A stretch of DNA of 8,721 nucleotides from Thauera sp. (GTDB lineage: Bacteria; Pseudomonadota; Gammaproteobacteria; Burkholderiales; Rhodocyclaceae), in assembly GCA_023150215.1 (NCBI GenBank), contig JAKLLJ010000123.1, forward strand, positions 1 through 8,721. The letters run 5' to 3'. Position numbers and translations under genes: made by a program. Within the stretch, counting starts at the first letter, position 1, and each line of letters begins with the position of its first letter. Below are positions 1-6,291 of the stretch, in pieces. Below the pieces are notes generated by a model. That model was not told where the DNA came from. It did not search any database and worked only from the letters and a program-made list of their open reading frames with translations.

Positions 1-122
1 AGGCCACCAGCGCCAACACCTGCCTGGTGCAGATCGAGAAGTTCGTCGGCACCGCGCCGGCGGTGACGTCCTTCGGCGGCCCGATCGAGGTCGATCCGGA
101 AGGGCGGGAGGTGAAGGCGTGA
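1..122 (+). CDS. C-terminal end of a TorA/DMSO-reductase-family molybdoenzyme (partial)
   Basis: Only the last 39 codons are present; the reading frame is open from base 3 and ends in TGA at 120-122. The tail reads ...SANTCLVQIEKFVG..., followed by a Pro/Gly-rich end. This resembles the C-terminal cofactor-binding domain of periplasmic TMAO/DMSO reductases, where an Asn-Thr segment followed by a Val-x-x-Glu-Lys-Phe/Tyr strand closes the protein. Members of this family reduce N-oxides or S-oxides with a bis-MGD molybdenum cofactor. The stop codon overlaps the start of a TorD-type chaperone gene, which strongly supports the assignment because such chaperones are usually encoded beside their own enzyme. 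The substrate cannot be told from this fragment; a biotin sulfoxide or other S/N-oxide reductase is equally possible. Confidence 0.65.
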   Translation, partial: ATSANTCLVQIEKFVGTAPAVTSFGGPIEVDPEGREVKA

Positions 123-922
123 TGAGCACGAACGCGCACGACAGGCAAGCCGGGGCGGCCGAAGCCGCCCCCCGCGCGAGCGCCGAGACGCAGTCCGCGG
201 CCGCGCCCGGGGCGGCCCGCGACCTCAGCGAGCCAGCCGACTCCGTGGGCCTCTCCCCCGCGGAGTGGCAGTTCGCGAGCAAGCAGCGCGCCGGGCTGTA
301 CGGCTGGTTCGCCCGGCTGTACGCGGAGGAAGTCTCCGAGCAGATGTTCCGCAGCCACTTCGCCGACGGGGGCTTCGCCCCCTTCGCGGGACTGGCCGAG
401 CTCGGTCTCGGCGCCGAAGTGCAGCAGCTGGACGCCGCCATCGCCGCCCTGCGCGCCGAGCAGTTCCCGCGCCTGGAGCTCGCCGCGGACTTCGCCCAGC
501 TCTTCCTGCTCGACGGCAAGACCGGCGCCCTGCCCTACGCGTCGGCCTACGAAGGCAAGGACACCGCCTCGCCGCTCTTCGGGGCGGCCGAGGCGCACAT
601 GCGCGACTTCCTCGCCGCACGCGAGCTCGCGATCCAGGCCGACTTCCGCGAACCGGCCGACCACCTCGCGGTGCCGCTGGCGCTGATGGCCGAGCTTGCC
701 GGGAAGGATGCCGCCGCAGGGAACATCGCCGCAGTCGCAACGGCCCCGGCCAGCTTCATTCGCAGTGCGGTGCTGGAATGGCTGCCGCACTTCGTCGCCC
801 GCTGCCAGCAGGCCCGACCGCGTCTCGACGTCTATCCCGCGCTGGCGGCCTTGCTGCTTGGCTTCGTGCGCGCGGACGTTGCATTTCTGGAGGATGCCGC
901 CGGAGGTGCGGCAGTCTCCTGA
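122..922 (+). CDS. torD: TorD-family cytoplasmic chaperone for a molybdoenzyme
   Basis: A 266-residue protein of the TorD/DmsD family, all-helical cytoplasmic chaperones that hold the apo-enzyme and its twin-arginine signal until the molybdenum cofactor is inserted. Visible family marks (numbered from the GTG at 119) are the helix SKQRAGLYGWFARLYAEEVS at about 54-73, the ADFAQLFL segment with PYASAYE at about 123-144, and the hallmark EPADHLAVPLALM at 178-190. The last is the conserved E-P-x-D-H motif. Residues 1-45 are an Ala-rich, probably disordered extension not needed for the fold. The start is taken as ATG 122, which overlaps the TGA of the upstream enzyme gene and has GGGAGG at 106-111 about 10 bp away. 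The GTG at 119 is an alternative. The pair is clearly one transcript. Family membership is clear; the exact client (TMAO or DMSO reductase type) is inferred. Confidence 0.85.
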   Translation: MSTNAHDRQAGAAEAAPRASAETQSAAAPGAARDLSEPADSVGLSPAEWQFASKQRAGLYGWFARLYAEEVSEQMFRSHFADGGFAPFAGLAELGLGAEVQQLDAAIAALRAEQFPRLELAADFAQLFLLDGKTGALPYASAYEGKDTASPLFGAAEAHMRDFLAARELAIQADFREPADHLAVPLALMAELAGKDAAAGNIAAVATAPASFIRSAVLEWLPHFVARCQQARPRLDVYPALAALLLGFVRADVAFLEDAAGGAAVS

Positions 923-1325
923 ATAGCGCCGCACCAGCCGCCGGCAGCAACCACGCCTTGCTGCGTCGCAGCAATTTAGTTAGCCTTCAGTCCCTTCGAG
1001 CGAAGTGTGTCCGCCCCTCGCTCGGGCTACGAATACACAACGCCCCCAACACACCGACAAGCGACCCATGTAAGCCTTGCCCCAGCCTGCGAGCTGTCTT
1101 TCTTTTTCCCGCTCGCGCGAGGCTTGCTGCAACGCGTTCGCTTGATCCGTCCCTGCCCGGGCAGCGCCACGACCCGGCACCCGGTGGGCATCCTCCCTGA
1201 TGCATCAAACCGGGCTGCGCGCCTGCCCAATTGCGCGCTGCGCACTTCGTTGCGAACCCGCCTCGCGTGACTTCATCGCGCCCCCGTCCGGGACGCTTCC
1301 AACCGTGACCGACCGATAACGACAA
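923..1325. other. Gene-free region between torD and the SulP gene
   Basis: About 400 bp with no convincing gene on either strand; open frames here lack ribosome sites and family resemblance. It holds the terminator-like hairpin at 958-980, a 7-bp inverted pair CGAGCGA/TCGCTCG (997-1003 and 1018-1024), and two short perfect palindromes: TGCCCGGGCA at 1154-1163 and TGATGCATCA at 1198-1207. The promoter of the SulP gene must lie here, but I find no clear -35/-10 pair. The SulP start codon also lacks an obvious Shine-Dalgarno sequence. Confidence 0.5.
958..980 (+). terminator. Possible rho-independent terminator after torD
   Basis: TTGCTGCG (958-965) and CGCAGCAA (967-974) are perfect inverted arms that can form a 6-7 bp stem with a tight loop. 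They are followed directly by TTTAGTT. It lies 35 bp past the torD stop and would end the molybdoenzyme transcript. The stem is short and the T-run is interrupted, so this is a weak call. Confidence 0.35.
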
Positions 1326-2801
1326 ATGAAATCCTTCCACCAGGACTGGCTCTCCAACGTCCGCAACGACCTGCTCGCCGGCCTCGTCGTCGCGCTGGCG
1401 CTGATTCCCGAGGCGATCGCCTTCTCGATCATCGCCGGCGTCGATCCCAAGGTCGGCCTCTACGCCTCCTTCTGCATCGCGGTGGTGATCGCCTTCACCG
1501 GCGGCCGCCCGGGCATGATCTCGGCCGCCACCGGCGCGATGGCGCTGGTGATGGTGACGCTGGTCAAGGAGCACGGCCTCGAATACCTGCTCGCCGCCAC
1601 GCTCCTCACCGGCGTGCTGCAGATCGTCGCCGGCTGGATCCGGCTTGGGCGGCTGATGCGCTTCGTGTCGCGCTCGGTGGTCACCGGCTTCGTCAACGCG
1701 CTCGCCATCCTGATCTTCATGGCGCAACTGCCCGAACTCACCAACGTGACCTGGCAGGTGTACGCAATGACGGCCGCCGGCCTGGGCATCATTTACCTCT
1801 TCCCCTACGTCACCAAGGCCATCCCCTCGCCGCTCGTCACCATCGTGGTGCTCACCGCGGTGGCGGTCGTGCTCGACCTCGACATCCGCAGCGTCGGCGA
1901 CATGGGCGAGCTGCCCGACAGCCTGCCGGTGTTCCTGCTCCCCGACGTGCCGCTCGACCTCGAGACGCTGGCGATCATCTTTCCCTACGCGCTGACGCTG
2001 ATGGTGGTGGGCCTGCTCGAGTCGCTGATGACCGCGACCATCGTCGACGACCTCACCGACACCCCCAGCGACAAGAACCGCGAGTGCGTCGGCCAGGGCG
2101 TGGCCAACATCGCCAGCGGCTTCATCGGCGGCATGGCGGGCTGCGCGATGATCGGCCAGTCGGTGATCAACGTGAAATCCGGCGGCCGCGGCCGGCTGTC
2201 GACGCTGTCGGCGGGCCTCTTCCTGCTCGCGCTGCTGATGCTGGTGGGCGACTGGGTGGCGCAGATCCCGATGGCGGCACTGGTGGCGGTGATGATCATG
2301 GTGTCGATCGGCACCTTCGACTGGAACTCGATCCGCAAGCTGCGCGAGAACCCGCCCAGCTCGAGCATCGTGATGATCGCCACGGTCGCCGTCACCGTCG
2401 CCACCCACGACCTGGCGCAGGGTGTGCTGGTCGGCGTGCTGGCCTCGGGCTTCTTTTTCGCGCACAAGGTCGGCCGCATCCTGCACATCCGCTCCGCCGC
2501 CGAGGACGAGGGTCGCCAGCGCCGCTACATCGTCAGCGGCCAGGTCTTCTTCGCCTCGGCCGACGCTTTCGTCGCCGGCTTCGACTTCAAGGAGGTGATC
2601 GACAAGGTGGTCATCGACGTCTCGCGCGCCCACTTCTGGGACATCACCGCGGTCAGTGCGCTCGACAAGGTGGTGGTGAAGTTCCGTCGCGAAGGCACCG
2701 AAGTGGACGTCGTCGGCCTCGACGAAGCCAGCGCGACGATGGTCGACAAGTTCGCCGTGCACGACAAGGACGGCGCCGACGACCTGCTGATGGGCCACTG
2801 A
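1326..2801 (+). CDS. SulP (SLC26) family anion transporter with STAS domain
   Basis: A complete 491-residue inner-membrane transporter of the SulP/SLC26 family, which moves sulfate, bicarbonate, or other small anions. The membrane part spans about 14-385 with many hydrophobic helices. Family signatures are the N-terminal ALALIPEAIAFSIIAGVDP stretch (about 24-41), GLLESLMTA around Glu232, and NRECVGQGVANIASGFIGG (251-269) followed by the Gly/Ser-rich turn. The C-terminal STAS domain runs from about 399 to 485, with the core DVSRAHFWDITAVSALDK at 431-448. Length is normal and the ATG start places the protein at the expected N-terminus, although no good ribosome site precedes it. Eleven bp downstream lies a universal stress protein gene; SulP-Usp pairs are common and suggest a linked stress or energy-dependent role. 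The substrate cannot be read from sequence, so a sulfate or bicarbonate label would be a guess. Confidence 0.92.
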   Translation: MKSFHQDWLSNVRNDLLAGLVVALALIPEAIAFSIIAGVDPKVGLYASFCIAVVIAFTGGRPGMISAATGAMALVMVTLVKEHGLEYLLAATLLTGVLQIVAGWIRLGRLMRFVSRSVVTGFVNALAILIFMAQLPELTNVTWQVYAMTAAGLGIIYLFPYVTKAIPSPLVTIVVLTAVAVVLDLDIRSVGDMGELPDSLPVFLLPDVPLDLETLAIIFPYALTLMVVGLLESLMTATIVDDLTDTPSDKNRECVGQGVANIASGFIGGMAGCAMIGQSVINVKSGGRGRLSTLSAGLFLLALLMLVGDWVAQIPMAALVAVMIMVSIGTFDWNSIRKLRENPPSSSIVMIATVAVTVATHDLAQGVLVGVLASGFFFAHKVGRILHIRSAAEDEGRQRRYIVSGQVFFASADAFVAGFDFKEVIDKVVIDVSRAHFWDITAVSALDKVVVKFRREGTEVDVVGLDEASATMVDKFAVHDKDGADDLLMGH

Positions 2802-2812
2802 GGAGAAGCCGC

Positions 2813-3294
2813 ATGAACAAGCAAGACCGCAAAGTGCTGGCCTGCGTGGACCAGTCCCGGTTTGCCGACACCGTCACCGACTACGCCGCCCGGGCCGCGC
2901 GCCGCATGGATGCCCCGCTCGAGCTGCTGCACGTGATCGACCGCCACCTCGAGCGGGGCTCGGGCGAGGACGCAAGGGCGTGGACATGATCGCCGGCAGC
3001 CCGCTCTTCAAGGGCCTGCCCATCCACATCGTGATGGCCGGCAAGGAGCGCGCGGATTCACCGAAGCAGCTCGCCTGGGCGAAGGACATGCTCGCCGCGG
3101 CGGACTTCGAGGTGGTCGCCGACACCCTCCCCGGCGACCCCGAGGCGGTGATCGCCCGCGAGATCAAGGCGCGCGACATCGACATGCTGTTGATGGGTGC
3201 CTACGCCCATTCGCCGCTGCGCGCGCTGATCTTCGGCAGCAAGACCACCGACCTGCTGCGCGCTGCGACGATTCCGACGCTGCTGCTGCGGTAA
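2813..3294 (+). pseudogene. Universal stress protein (tandem-domain type), internally deleted and frameshifted
   Basis: The gene begins at ATG 2813, with the GAGGAG ribosome site overlapping the SulP stop codon. The first ~47 residues read as the start of a Usp domain (KVLACVDQS, then a helix and LELLHVIDRHLER). The frame then hits TGA at 2987-2989. The rest continues in another frame from about 2971 (RKGV, then GTG 2980) to TAA at 3294: SPLFKGLPIHIVM, DIDMLLMGAYAHSPLRALIFG and a terminal TIPTLLLR. These are the last two thirds of a second Usp domain. Intact tandem Usp proteins beside SulP genes are about 280 residues. Here only about 160 codons remain, so roughly 120 codons, covering the end of domain 1 and start of domain 2, are missing. 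The join lies near 2955-2970. In the ATP-binding motif G-x2-G-x9-GS the second Gly is Ala. Either a pseudogene or a sequence or assembly error. Confidence 0.8.
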
Positions 3295-3322
3295 GCCGCA
3301 GCGAGGCACAGCGCTACACGAT

Positions 3323-4090
3323 TCAGCTTGCGCCCACCGCTTCGTCCCAACGGAGTCGGCGGTAGTCGAACCCACCCGCCAGACTGGGCTTCACGATCTC
3401 GAAATACGGCGACACATCGAAATCACGCGGGGTGAACAGGCTGTGGTGGCGCACGTGCAGGATCTCGTTCATGCAGCCCGGACACTGCGGGTCGTCCGCC
3501 GACTGCCTCGAGACGACCGGCAGGATCGGGTACCGAACCGACTGGAAGGCCTGCGCGATCAAGGTCGAGCAGATGGCCCGCGTAGGGTCGCCGCTGCCGA
3601 GCGCGATCATCCGCCGTCGGAAGCGTTGTGGCACCGGCGGGGTCGGAAACAGGTAGCGCGCCAGGTCGAACACGTTGCGCAGGTCGTACTGCAGGCCGAT
3701 GCGCTCGACGGCAAAGCCCACCACCCGATTGCAGTCCGCATCGGTCAACCCGCTCGGGCGGCAGATACGGGTGAGCAGCCCGTCGAACTCGACCACGCCA
3801 ACACTGCGCACGCCCTCGACGATGTCGGCCTCGATGAAGCAGTGCCCCGCAGGCGCGCGCCCGGCGAGCGCGTCACCGACGAACAGCGCCGCGTGCGACC
3901 AGGTCGACTGGGTGAGGTACTTGATCGCGCTGCTGATCCGCGAGTGGCCCTCCGCCAACAGCACATCACCCGGGCGCAGGCAGGCCAGCAGCACGTCGGG
4001 CGGCGTCGGCTGGGCGCTGCCGTGGACGTGAACCGGGCGGCTGAGCGTACGCCCGAGCCAGTTTCCGAGGCGATCGAGGACGAGCCCCAT
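3323..4090 (-). CDS. YiiX-like permuted NlpC/P60 (papain-fold) cysteine hydrolase
   Basis: A 255-residue protein resembling the YiiX/YebB group of circularly permuted NlpC/P60 enzymes, thiol hydrolases or acyltransferases whose substrates are mostly unknown. In the permuted order the catalytic His comes first and the Cys last: LRPGDVLLAEG (38-48), then SAIKYLTQSTWSHAALFVG with His66, Glu87 in HCFIEAD, and Cys174 in RAICSTLIAQAF. IGLQYDLRN at 131-139 is also typical. A C-P-G-C pair (203/206) is an extra feature that might bind metal or form a disulfide. There is no signal peptide or clear membrane segment. The ATG at 4090 has AAGGGAGA a few bases upstream. It is the last gene of the sigma cluster, 28 bp after the anti-sigma gene, and converges on the usp remnant with a 28-bp gap. 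The fold call is firm; the substrate is unknown. Confidence 0.8.
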   Translation of the reverse strand: MGLVLDRLGNWLGRTLSRPVHVHGSAQPTPPDVLLACLRPGDVLLAEGHSRISSAIKYLTQSTWSHAALFVGDALAGRAPAGHCFIEADIVEGVRSVGVVEFDGLLTRICRPSGLTDADCNRVVGFAVERIGLQYDLRNVFDLARYLFPTPPVPQRFRRRMIALGSGDPTRAICSTLIAQAFQSVRYPILPVVSRQSADDPQCPGCMNEILHVRHHSLFTPRDFDVSPYFEIVKPSLAGGFDYRRLRWDEAVGAS

Positions 4091-4118
4091 GGCGGGTCTC
4101 CCTTCGCGAGTCGTCGGC

Positions 4119-4316
4119 TCAAGGTTCGCCGCTCGTATTGCCTGCGCGCAGCCGCGCGCTGGCCTGGCGCAACACGTCCAGATGCTGGCCGTAGTTCGAG
4201 CAGCCTTTGCACATCGCCGTGTGCACCTTCAGCGACAGCAGCTCGCGCAGACTGAGCGTGCGCTCGTAGCGTTCGGACATGAGCTGGGTCGCGTCCTTGC
4301 AGTTCATCATTTTCAT
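4119..4316 (-). CDS. Small zinc-binding anti-sigma factor (zf-HC2 type)
   Basis: A 65-residue soluble protein with the ZAS signature H-x3-C-x2-C (His32, Cys36, Cys39) in VHTAMCKGC. A fourth possible ligand, Cys6, sits in the N-terminal MNCKDATQLMSE helix. Such proteins hold an ECF sigma factor inactive, and in many of them oxidation of the zinc-bound thiols releases the sigma factor. The protein ends soon after the zinc domain and has no membrane helix, so it should sense a cytoplasmic signal such as oxidants or electrophiles. The start is ATG 4316, which overlaps the sigma stop codon as ATGA. AGGGAGAGG lies a few bases upstream. A longer frame reaching 4352 is possible but would put 12 residues inside the sigma gene. 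The pairing with the sigma gene is clear; the redox role is inferred from the family. Confidence 0.88.
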   Translation of the reverse strand: MKMMNCKDATQLMSERYERTLSLRELLSLKVHTAMCKGCSNYGQHLDVLRQASARLRAGNTSGEP

Positions 4317-4924
4317 CGGGCCTCTCCCTGGAACCAGCGATTCTCCAGACACTCCCGCAGCCCGAGCCGCGCGCGGTGCAGGATCACGAAGCAGTTGCTG
4401 CGGGTGATCCCCAGTTCCGCACAGATCTCGGCGGTGTCGAGTTCCAGCAGCTCGCGCATCGTATAAACGCGGGCGATGTGCTCGGGCAGCTTGTTCATGC
4501 AGAGGTCGAACACCGTCCAGAAGGCGTCCTGCTCGAACGAGGCTTCCGGGTCCGCCCAGGTCGCGGGGCGATCGTCGGGGTTCCAGAGCCCCCTCCGGTT
4601 GAACAGCACATCGAACTCCTCAAGTCCGGCGTCCATATCCGAGGATCCGGCAAGATCCGCGCCGCAGATCTCACGCGACGACGCACGAATGTGGTCGACG
4701 ATTTTGTTGCGCAGGATCGCGAACATCCACGTCTTGAAGGCCGACCGGCCGGCGAAGCTTTTGGCGCTGGTCATCGCCGCCATCAGCGCCTCCTGCACCA
4801 TGTCCTCGGCCGCGCCGCTATCGCGCAGCTGCATGCGCGCAAAGCGCAGCATGTCGCGCCGGATCACGGTGATCGAGACGTCGTCCCACGGCGGGCTCGC
4901 GGCCTGTGCGCTGGCGTTGGTCAT
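4313..4924 (-). CDS. ECF-type RNA polymerase sigma factor
   Basis: A 203-residue group 4 sigma-70 factor. Region 2 spans about 22-85: AAEDMVQEALMAA (38-50) is the core-polymerase-binding helix and SAFKTWMFAILRNKIVDHIR (61-80) the -10 recognition part. A variable linker (86-130) includes an acidic and Trp/Pro-rich stretch. Region 4 spans about 136-195, with the helix-turn-helix TAEICAELGITRSNCFVILHRAR that would read the -35 element. ATG 4924 is chosen because it overlaps the TGA of the upstream gene as ATGA and has AGGAG about 6 bp before it; a frame open to 5185 would add an unrelated Arg/Ala-rich extension. The next gene encodes its likely anti-sigma factor, again with an ATGA overlap. The organisation recalls the neisserial ECF sigma/MseR pair controlling methionine sulfoxide reductase, but orthology is not shown. 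I could not find a convincing self-regulated promoter upstream of the cluster. Confidence 0.93.
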   Translation of the reverse strand: MTNASAQAASPPWDDVSITVIRRDMLRFARMQLRDSGAAEDMVQEALMAAMTSAKSFAGRSAFKTWMFAILRNKIVDHIRASSREICGADLAGSSDMDAGLEEFDVLFNRRGLWNPDDRPATWADPEASFEQDAFWTVFDLCMNKLPEHIARVYTMRELLELDTAEICAELGITRSNCFVILHRARLGLRECLENRWFQGEAR

Positions 4925-5754
4925 TGGTCGCTCCTGTCGGGTGTCCCCTGCTCGTCGAGTCTTACGCCGCCGAGGCTGGCCTCCAGCGCCGTCATCAGCG
5001 CCGGCACCGAAACCGGCAAATAACCCGTGATCTCGAGCGCACGATCCTCGAACACGTCTACACCGGGATGCGTGCGCTGCCAGGCGCCCACCACCGCATC
5101 GCGATGCCGCAACAGCCCCTCGATCCAGGGCCGGTAAAGCCGCAGCATCGCCCCCAGCCAGCGGTTCACCGGCCACGACGGCCACGCGTGATCGATCTCG
5201 AAGCGCGACAGCATGCGGATCACGTCCTCGGCCGCGTACCAGGTTTCGCCGGTCACCCAGCGGTTGCAGGCGAAGAGCCCGATCGGCTCGCCCCAGGCAT
5301 CCATCGACACAGCAATGAGGTGGCTGATCGCCTCATCACCCTCGGGCCAGGACTCGCTCGCCGCCTCGGCCTGCACGGGCGCCACGCCATCCGGCATGCC
5401 GCCCGCGCGCAGGAAGGTGTGGAAGTGCCCGTGCTCGGCCGCGCCGCGGTGAGCATGGTAGTAATACTGCGCATGGCTGTCCGCATCGAACACATCGTCC
5501 GGCGGATAGTGCGCCATTTCGACGAAGCCGTCCTGACCGCGCAGGATCTCCCCCACCACGTTCAGGCCAACACGGACGAGCACACGCCGACACTCGAGCA
5601 CCTCCACCCCCGCCTCGAAGAGGGCGAGCCGGGTGGCGTGATCGAGCGCATCCAGCGCGGGAAGGAAGTCCTCCAGCGCCGGTGCGGCGTCCGCGCCGGA
5701 CGCCGAGCCGACCTCGAGGGCCTCCGCCGTGATGCCAGGGGCCGCGGCGATCAT
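4921..5754 (-). CDS. DUF6969-like conserved protein of unknown function
   Basis: A 277-residue protein that I recognise as resembling the DUF6969 family; no function is known to me. It has no signal peptide or membrane helix. Residues 1-30 are Ala-rich and probably flexible. The central part (about 78-116) is rich in His, Tyr and Asp: HYPPDDVFD (82-90), SHAQYYYHAHR (93-103) and EHGHFHTFLR (107-116). It is followed by HLIAVSMDAWGEPIGLF (145-161). The C-terminal half holds a Trp/Arg-rich segment (WPSWPVNRWL, 191-200) and a block ending in LEITGYLP. The His-rich centre could be a metal or heme site, but this is inference. ATG 5754 overlaps the TGA of the cytochrome remnant; its ribosome site would lie inside the last hexapeptide repeat and is poor, so translation probably depends on coupling. 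The stop overlaps the sigma start. Constant linkage to this sigma pair would make it a candidate partner or signal handler. Confidence 0.75.
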   Translation of the reverse strand: MIAAAPGITAEALEVGSASGADAAPALEDFLPALDALDHATRLALFEAGVEVLECRRVLVRVGLNVVGEILRGQDGFVEMAHYPPDDVFDADSHAQYYYHAHRGAAEHGHFHTFLRAGGMPDGVAPVQAEAASESWPEGDEAISHLIAVSMDAWGEPIGLFACNRWVTGETWYAAEDVIRMLSRFEIDHAWPSWPVNRWLGAMLRLYRPWIEGLLRHRDAVVGAWQRTHPGVDVFEDRALEITGYLPVSVPALMTALEASLGGVRLDEQGTPDRSDQ

Positions 5755-6032
5755 CTCTTCGCAGCGCAGGGGTTCTTTGCTGCGCAGGGGTTCTTTGCTG
5801 CGCAGGGATTCTTCGCCGCGCACGGGTTTCGGGCTGCGCAAGGGTTCTTGGCCGCACAAGGATTTTTTGCCGCGCACGGCGCCTTTGCCAGGTGTTCCTT
5901 GAATCCCTTCTGCTCGCCCTCGACATAGGCCACCAGCGCCGCCAGCTCCTTCGACTTCCAGTCGAGCGGCTTGCCCGCCATCGGCGTCACCATGCATAGC
6001 TGGACCATCTCATCCAGATGCACAGTCTTCAT
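5751..6032 (-). CDS. C-terminal half of a c-type cytochrome with a Cys-rich NPCAAK-repeat tail; 5' part missing
   Basis: Ninety-three residues from ATG 6032. Residues 1-45 (TVHLDEMVQLCMVTPMAGKP, then ELAALVAYVEGEQKGF) resemble the distal half of a class I-type c-type cytochrome: the helix carrying the likely axial Met and the final AxxAYV helix. The CxxCH heme site and signal peptide that should precede it are absent, and no CxxCH codons occur upstream in any minus-strand frame. From about residue 50 the protein is seven consecutive Cys-containing units, mostly N-P-C-A-A-K, with Cys every six residues. The frame is open up to 6209, but that extension has no cytochrome features. A strong ribosome site and ATG lie upstream at 6055 in another frame, which suggests an out-of-frame internal deletion. 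The stop overlaps the DUF6969-like start. Probably a broken gene; a deliberately short Cys-rich protein is less likely. Confidence 0.6.
   Translation of the reverse strand: MKTVHLDEMVQLCMVTPMAGKPLDWKSKELAALVAYVEGEQKGFKEHLAKAPCAAKNPCAAKNPCAARNPCAAKNPCAAKNPCAAKNPCAAKR
5761..5880 (-). repeat. 18-bp tandem repeat encoding the NPCAAK hexapeptides
   Basis: Six full 18-bp units start at 5761, 5779, 5797, 5815, 5833 and 5851, with a 12-base partial unit at 5869-5880. Units 1-3 are nearly identical (core GCGCAGGGGTTCTTTGC on the plus strand), while units 4-7 have diverged mostly at silent positions, so the protein repeat is kept. Slippage at the 5' end of the plus-strand array probably added the youngest copies. 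Confidence 0.95.
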
Positions 6033-6068
6033 CCCATACAGGTCGGTCGCCTCATGACGGACTCCTCC
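6029..6068 (-). promoter_or_regulatory. Strong ribosome site and 8-codon frame ahead of the cytochrome remnant
   Basis: On the minus strand GGAGGAG (complement of 6062-6068) is followed after 6 bases by ATG at 6055. The frame reads M-R-R-P-T-C-M-G and stops at TGA 6029-6031, which overlaps ATG 6032 as ATGA. This is the best start signal in the cluster. M-R-R-P-T would suit the first residues of a signal peptide, so the simplest reading is the true start of the cytochrome gene, separated from its remaining C-terminal half by a deletion that changed frame. A translated leader peptide is the alternative. Confidence 0.5.
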
Positions 6069-6291
6069 GGATACGTTTTGTGTGTTCGACCAGCAAAGCG
6101 GCGGCAACTCGGTGCCTCGCAAGCGCTTGGTCGGGTTGGGGGAAGCGGTTCTTACAACAATCTCAGCCGGTTTCGACTTCACGGGCCGACGCTGGCCAAC
6201 CGGGCGCAACAGGACGCCGCAGCCACCGGCTGCGGGGCGACAGGCATTTCCTTGCTCGAGAACCGCAGCGCCATCGCATGCCGCTGCGTTG

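Noticed and set aside
987..2798. A 603-codon open frame on the minus strand, rich in His, Asp, Glu and Gly, lying across the SulP gene.
   Set aside because: It is exactly antisense to a clear SulP gene; its composition is what GC-biased third positions of the sense gene produce, and no family features or ribosome site are seen.
2084..2989. A 301-codon plus-strand frame full of Arg and Gly overlapping SulP and usp.
   Set aside because: A frame-shifted shadow of the SulP gene with very biased composition; its last residues coincide with part of the usp frame by chance.
4925..5185. Upstream extension of the sigma factor frame.
   Set aside because: It overlaps the DUF6969-like gene, is Arg/Ala/Gly-rich, and the ATG at 4924 has both the ribosome site and the ATGA overlap.
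5761..5880. Regular repeats considered as a CRISPR array.
   Set aside because: Units are 18 bp head to tail with no spacers, and they lie inside a reading frame.
5755..5997. Upstream extension of the DUF6969-like frame, with a repeated LRSKEP pattern.
   Set aside because: It is the hexapeptide repeat DNA read in another frame; the ATG at 5754 with ATGA overlap is the better start.
4313..6055. Bufferin-type MNIO locus.
   Set aside because: No DUF692, DUF2282 or DoxX gene is present in the window; only the sigma/anti-sigma pair and a Cys-rich product are shared in outline.
6033..6209. N-terminal extension of the Cys-repeat protein to ATG 6209.
   Set aside because: It has no signal peptide, no CxxCH and no cytochrome resemblance, and its start has no ribosome site.
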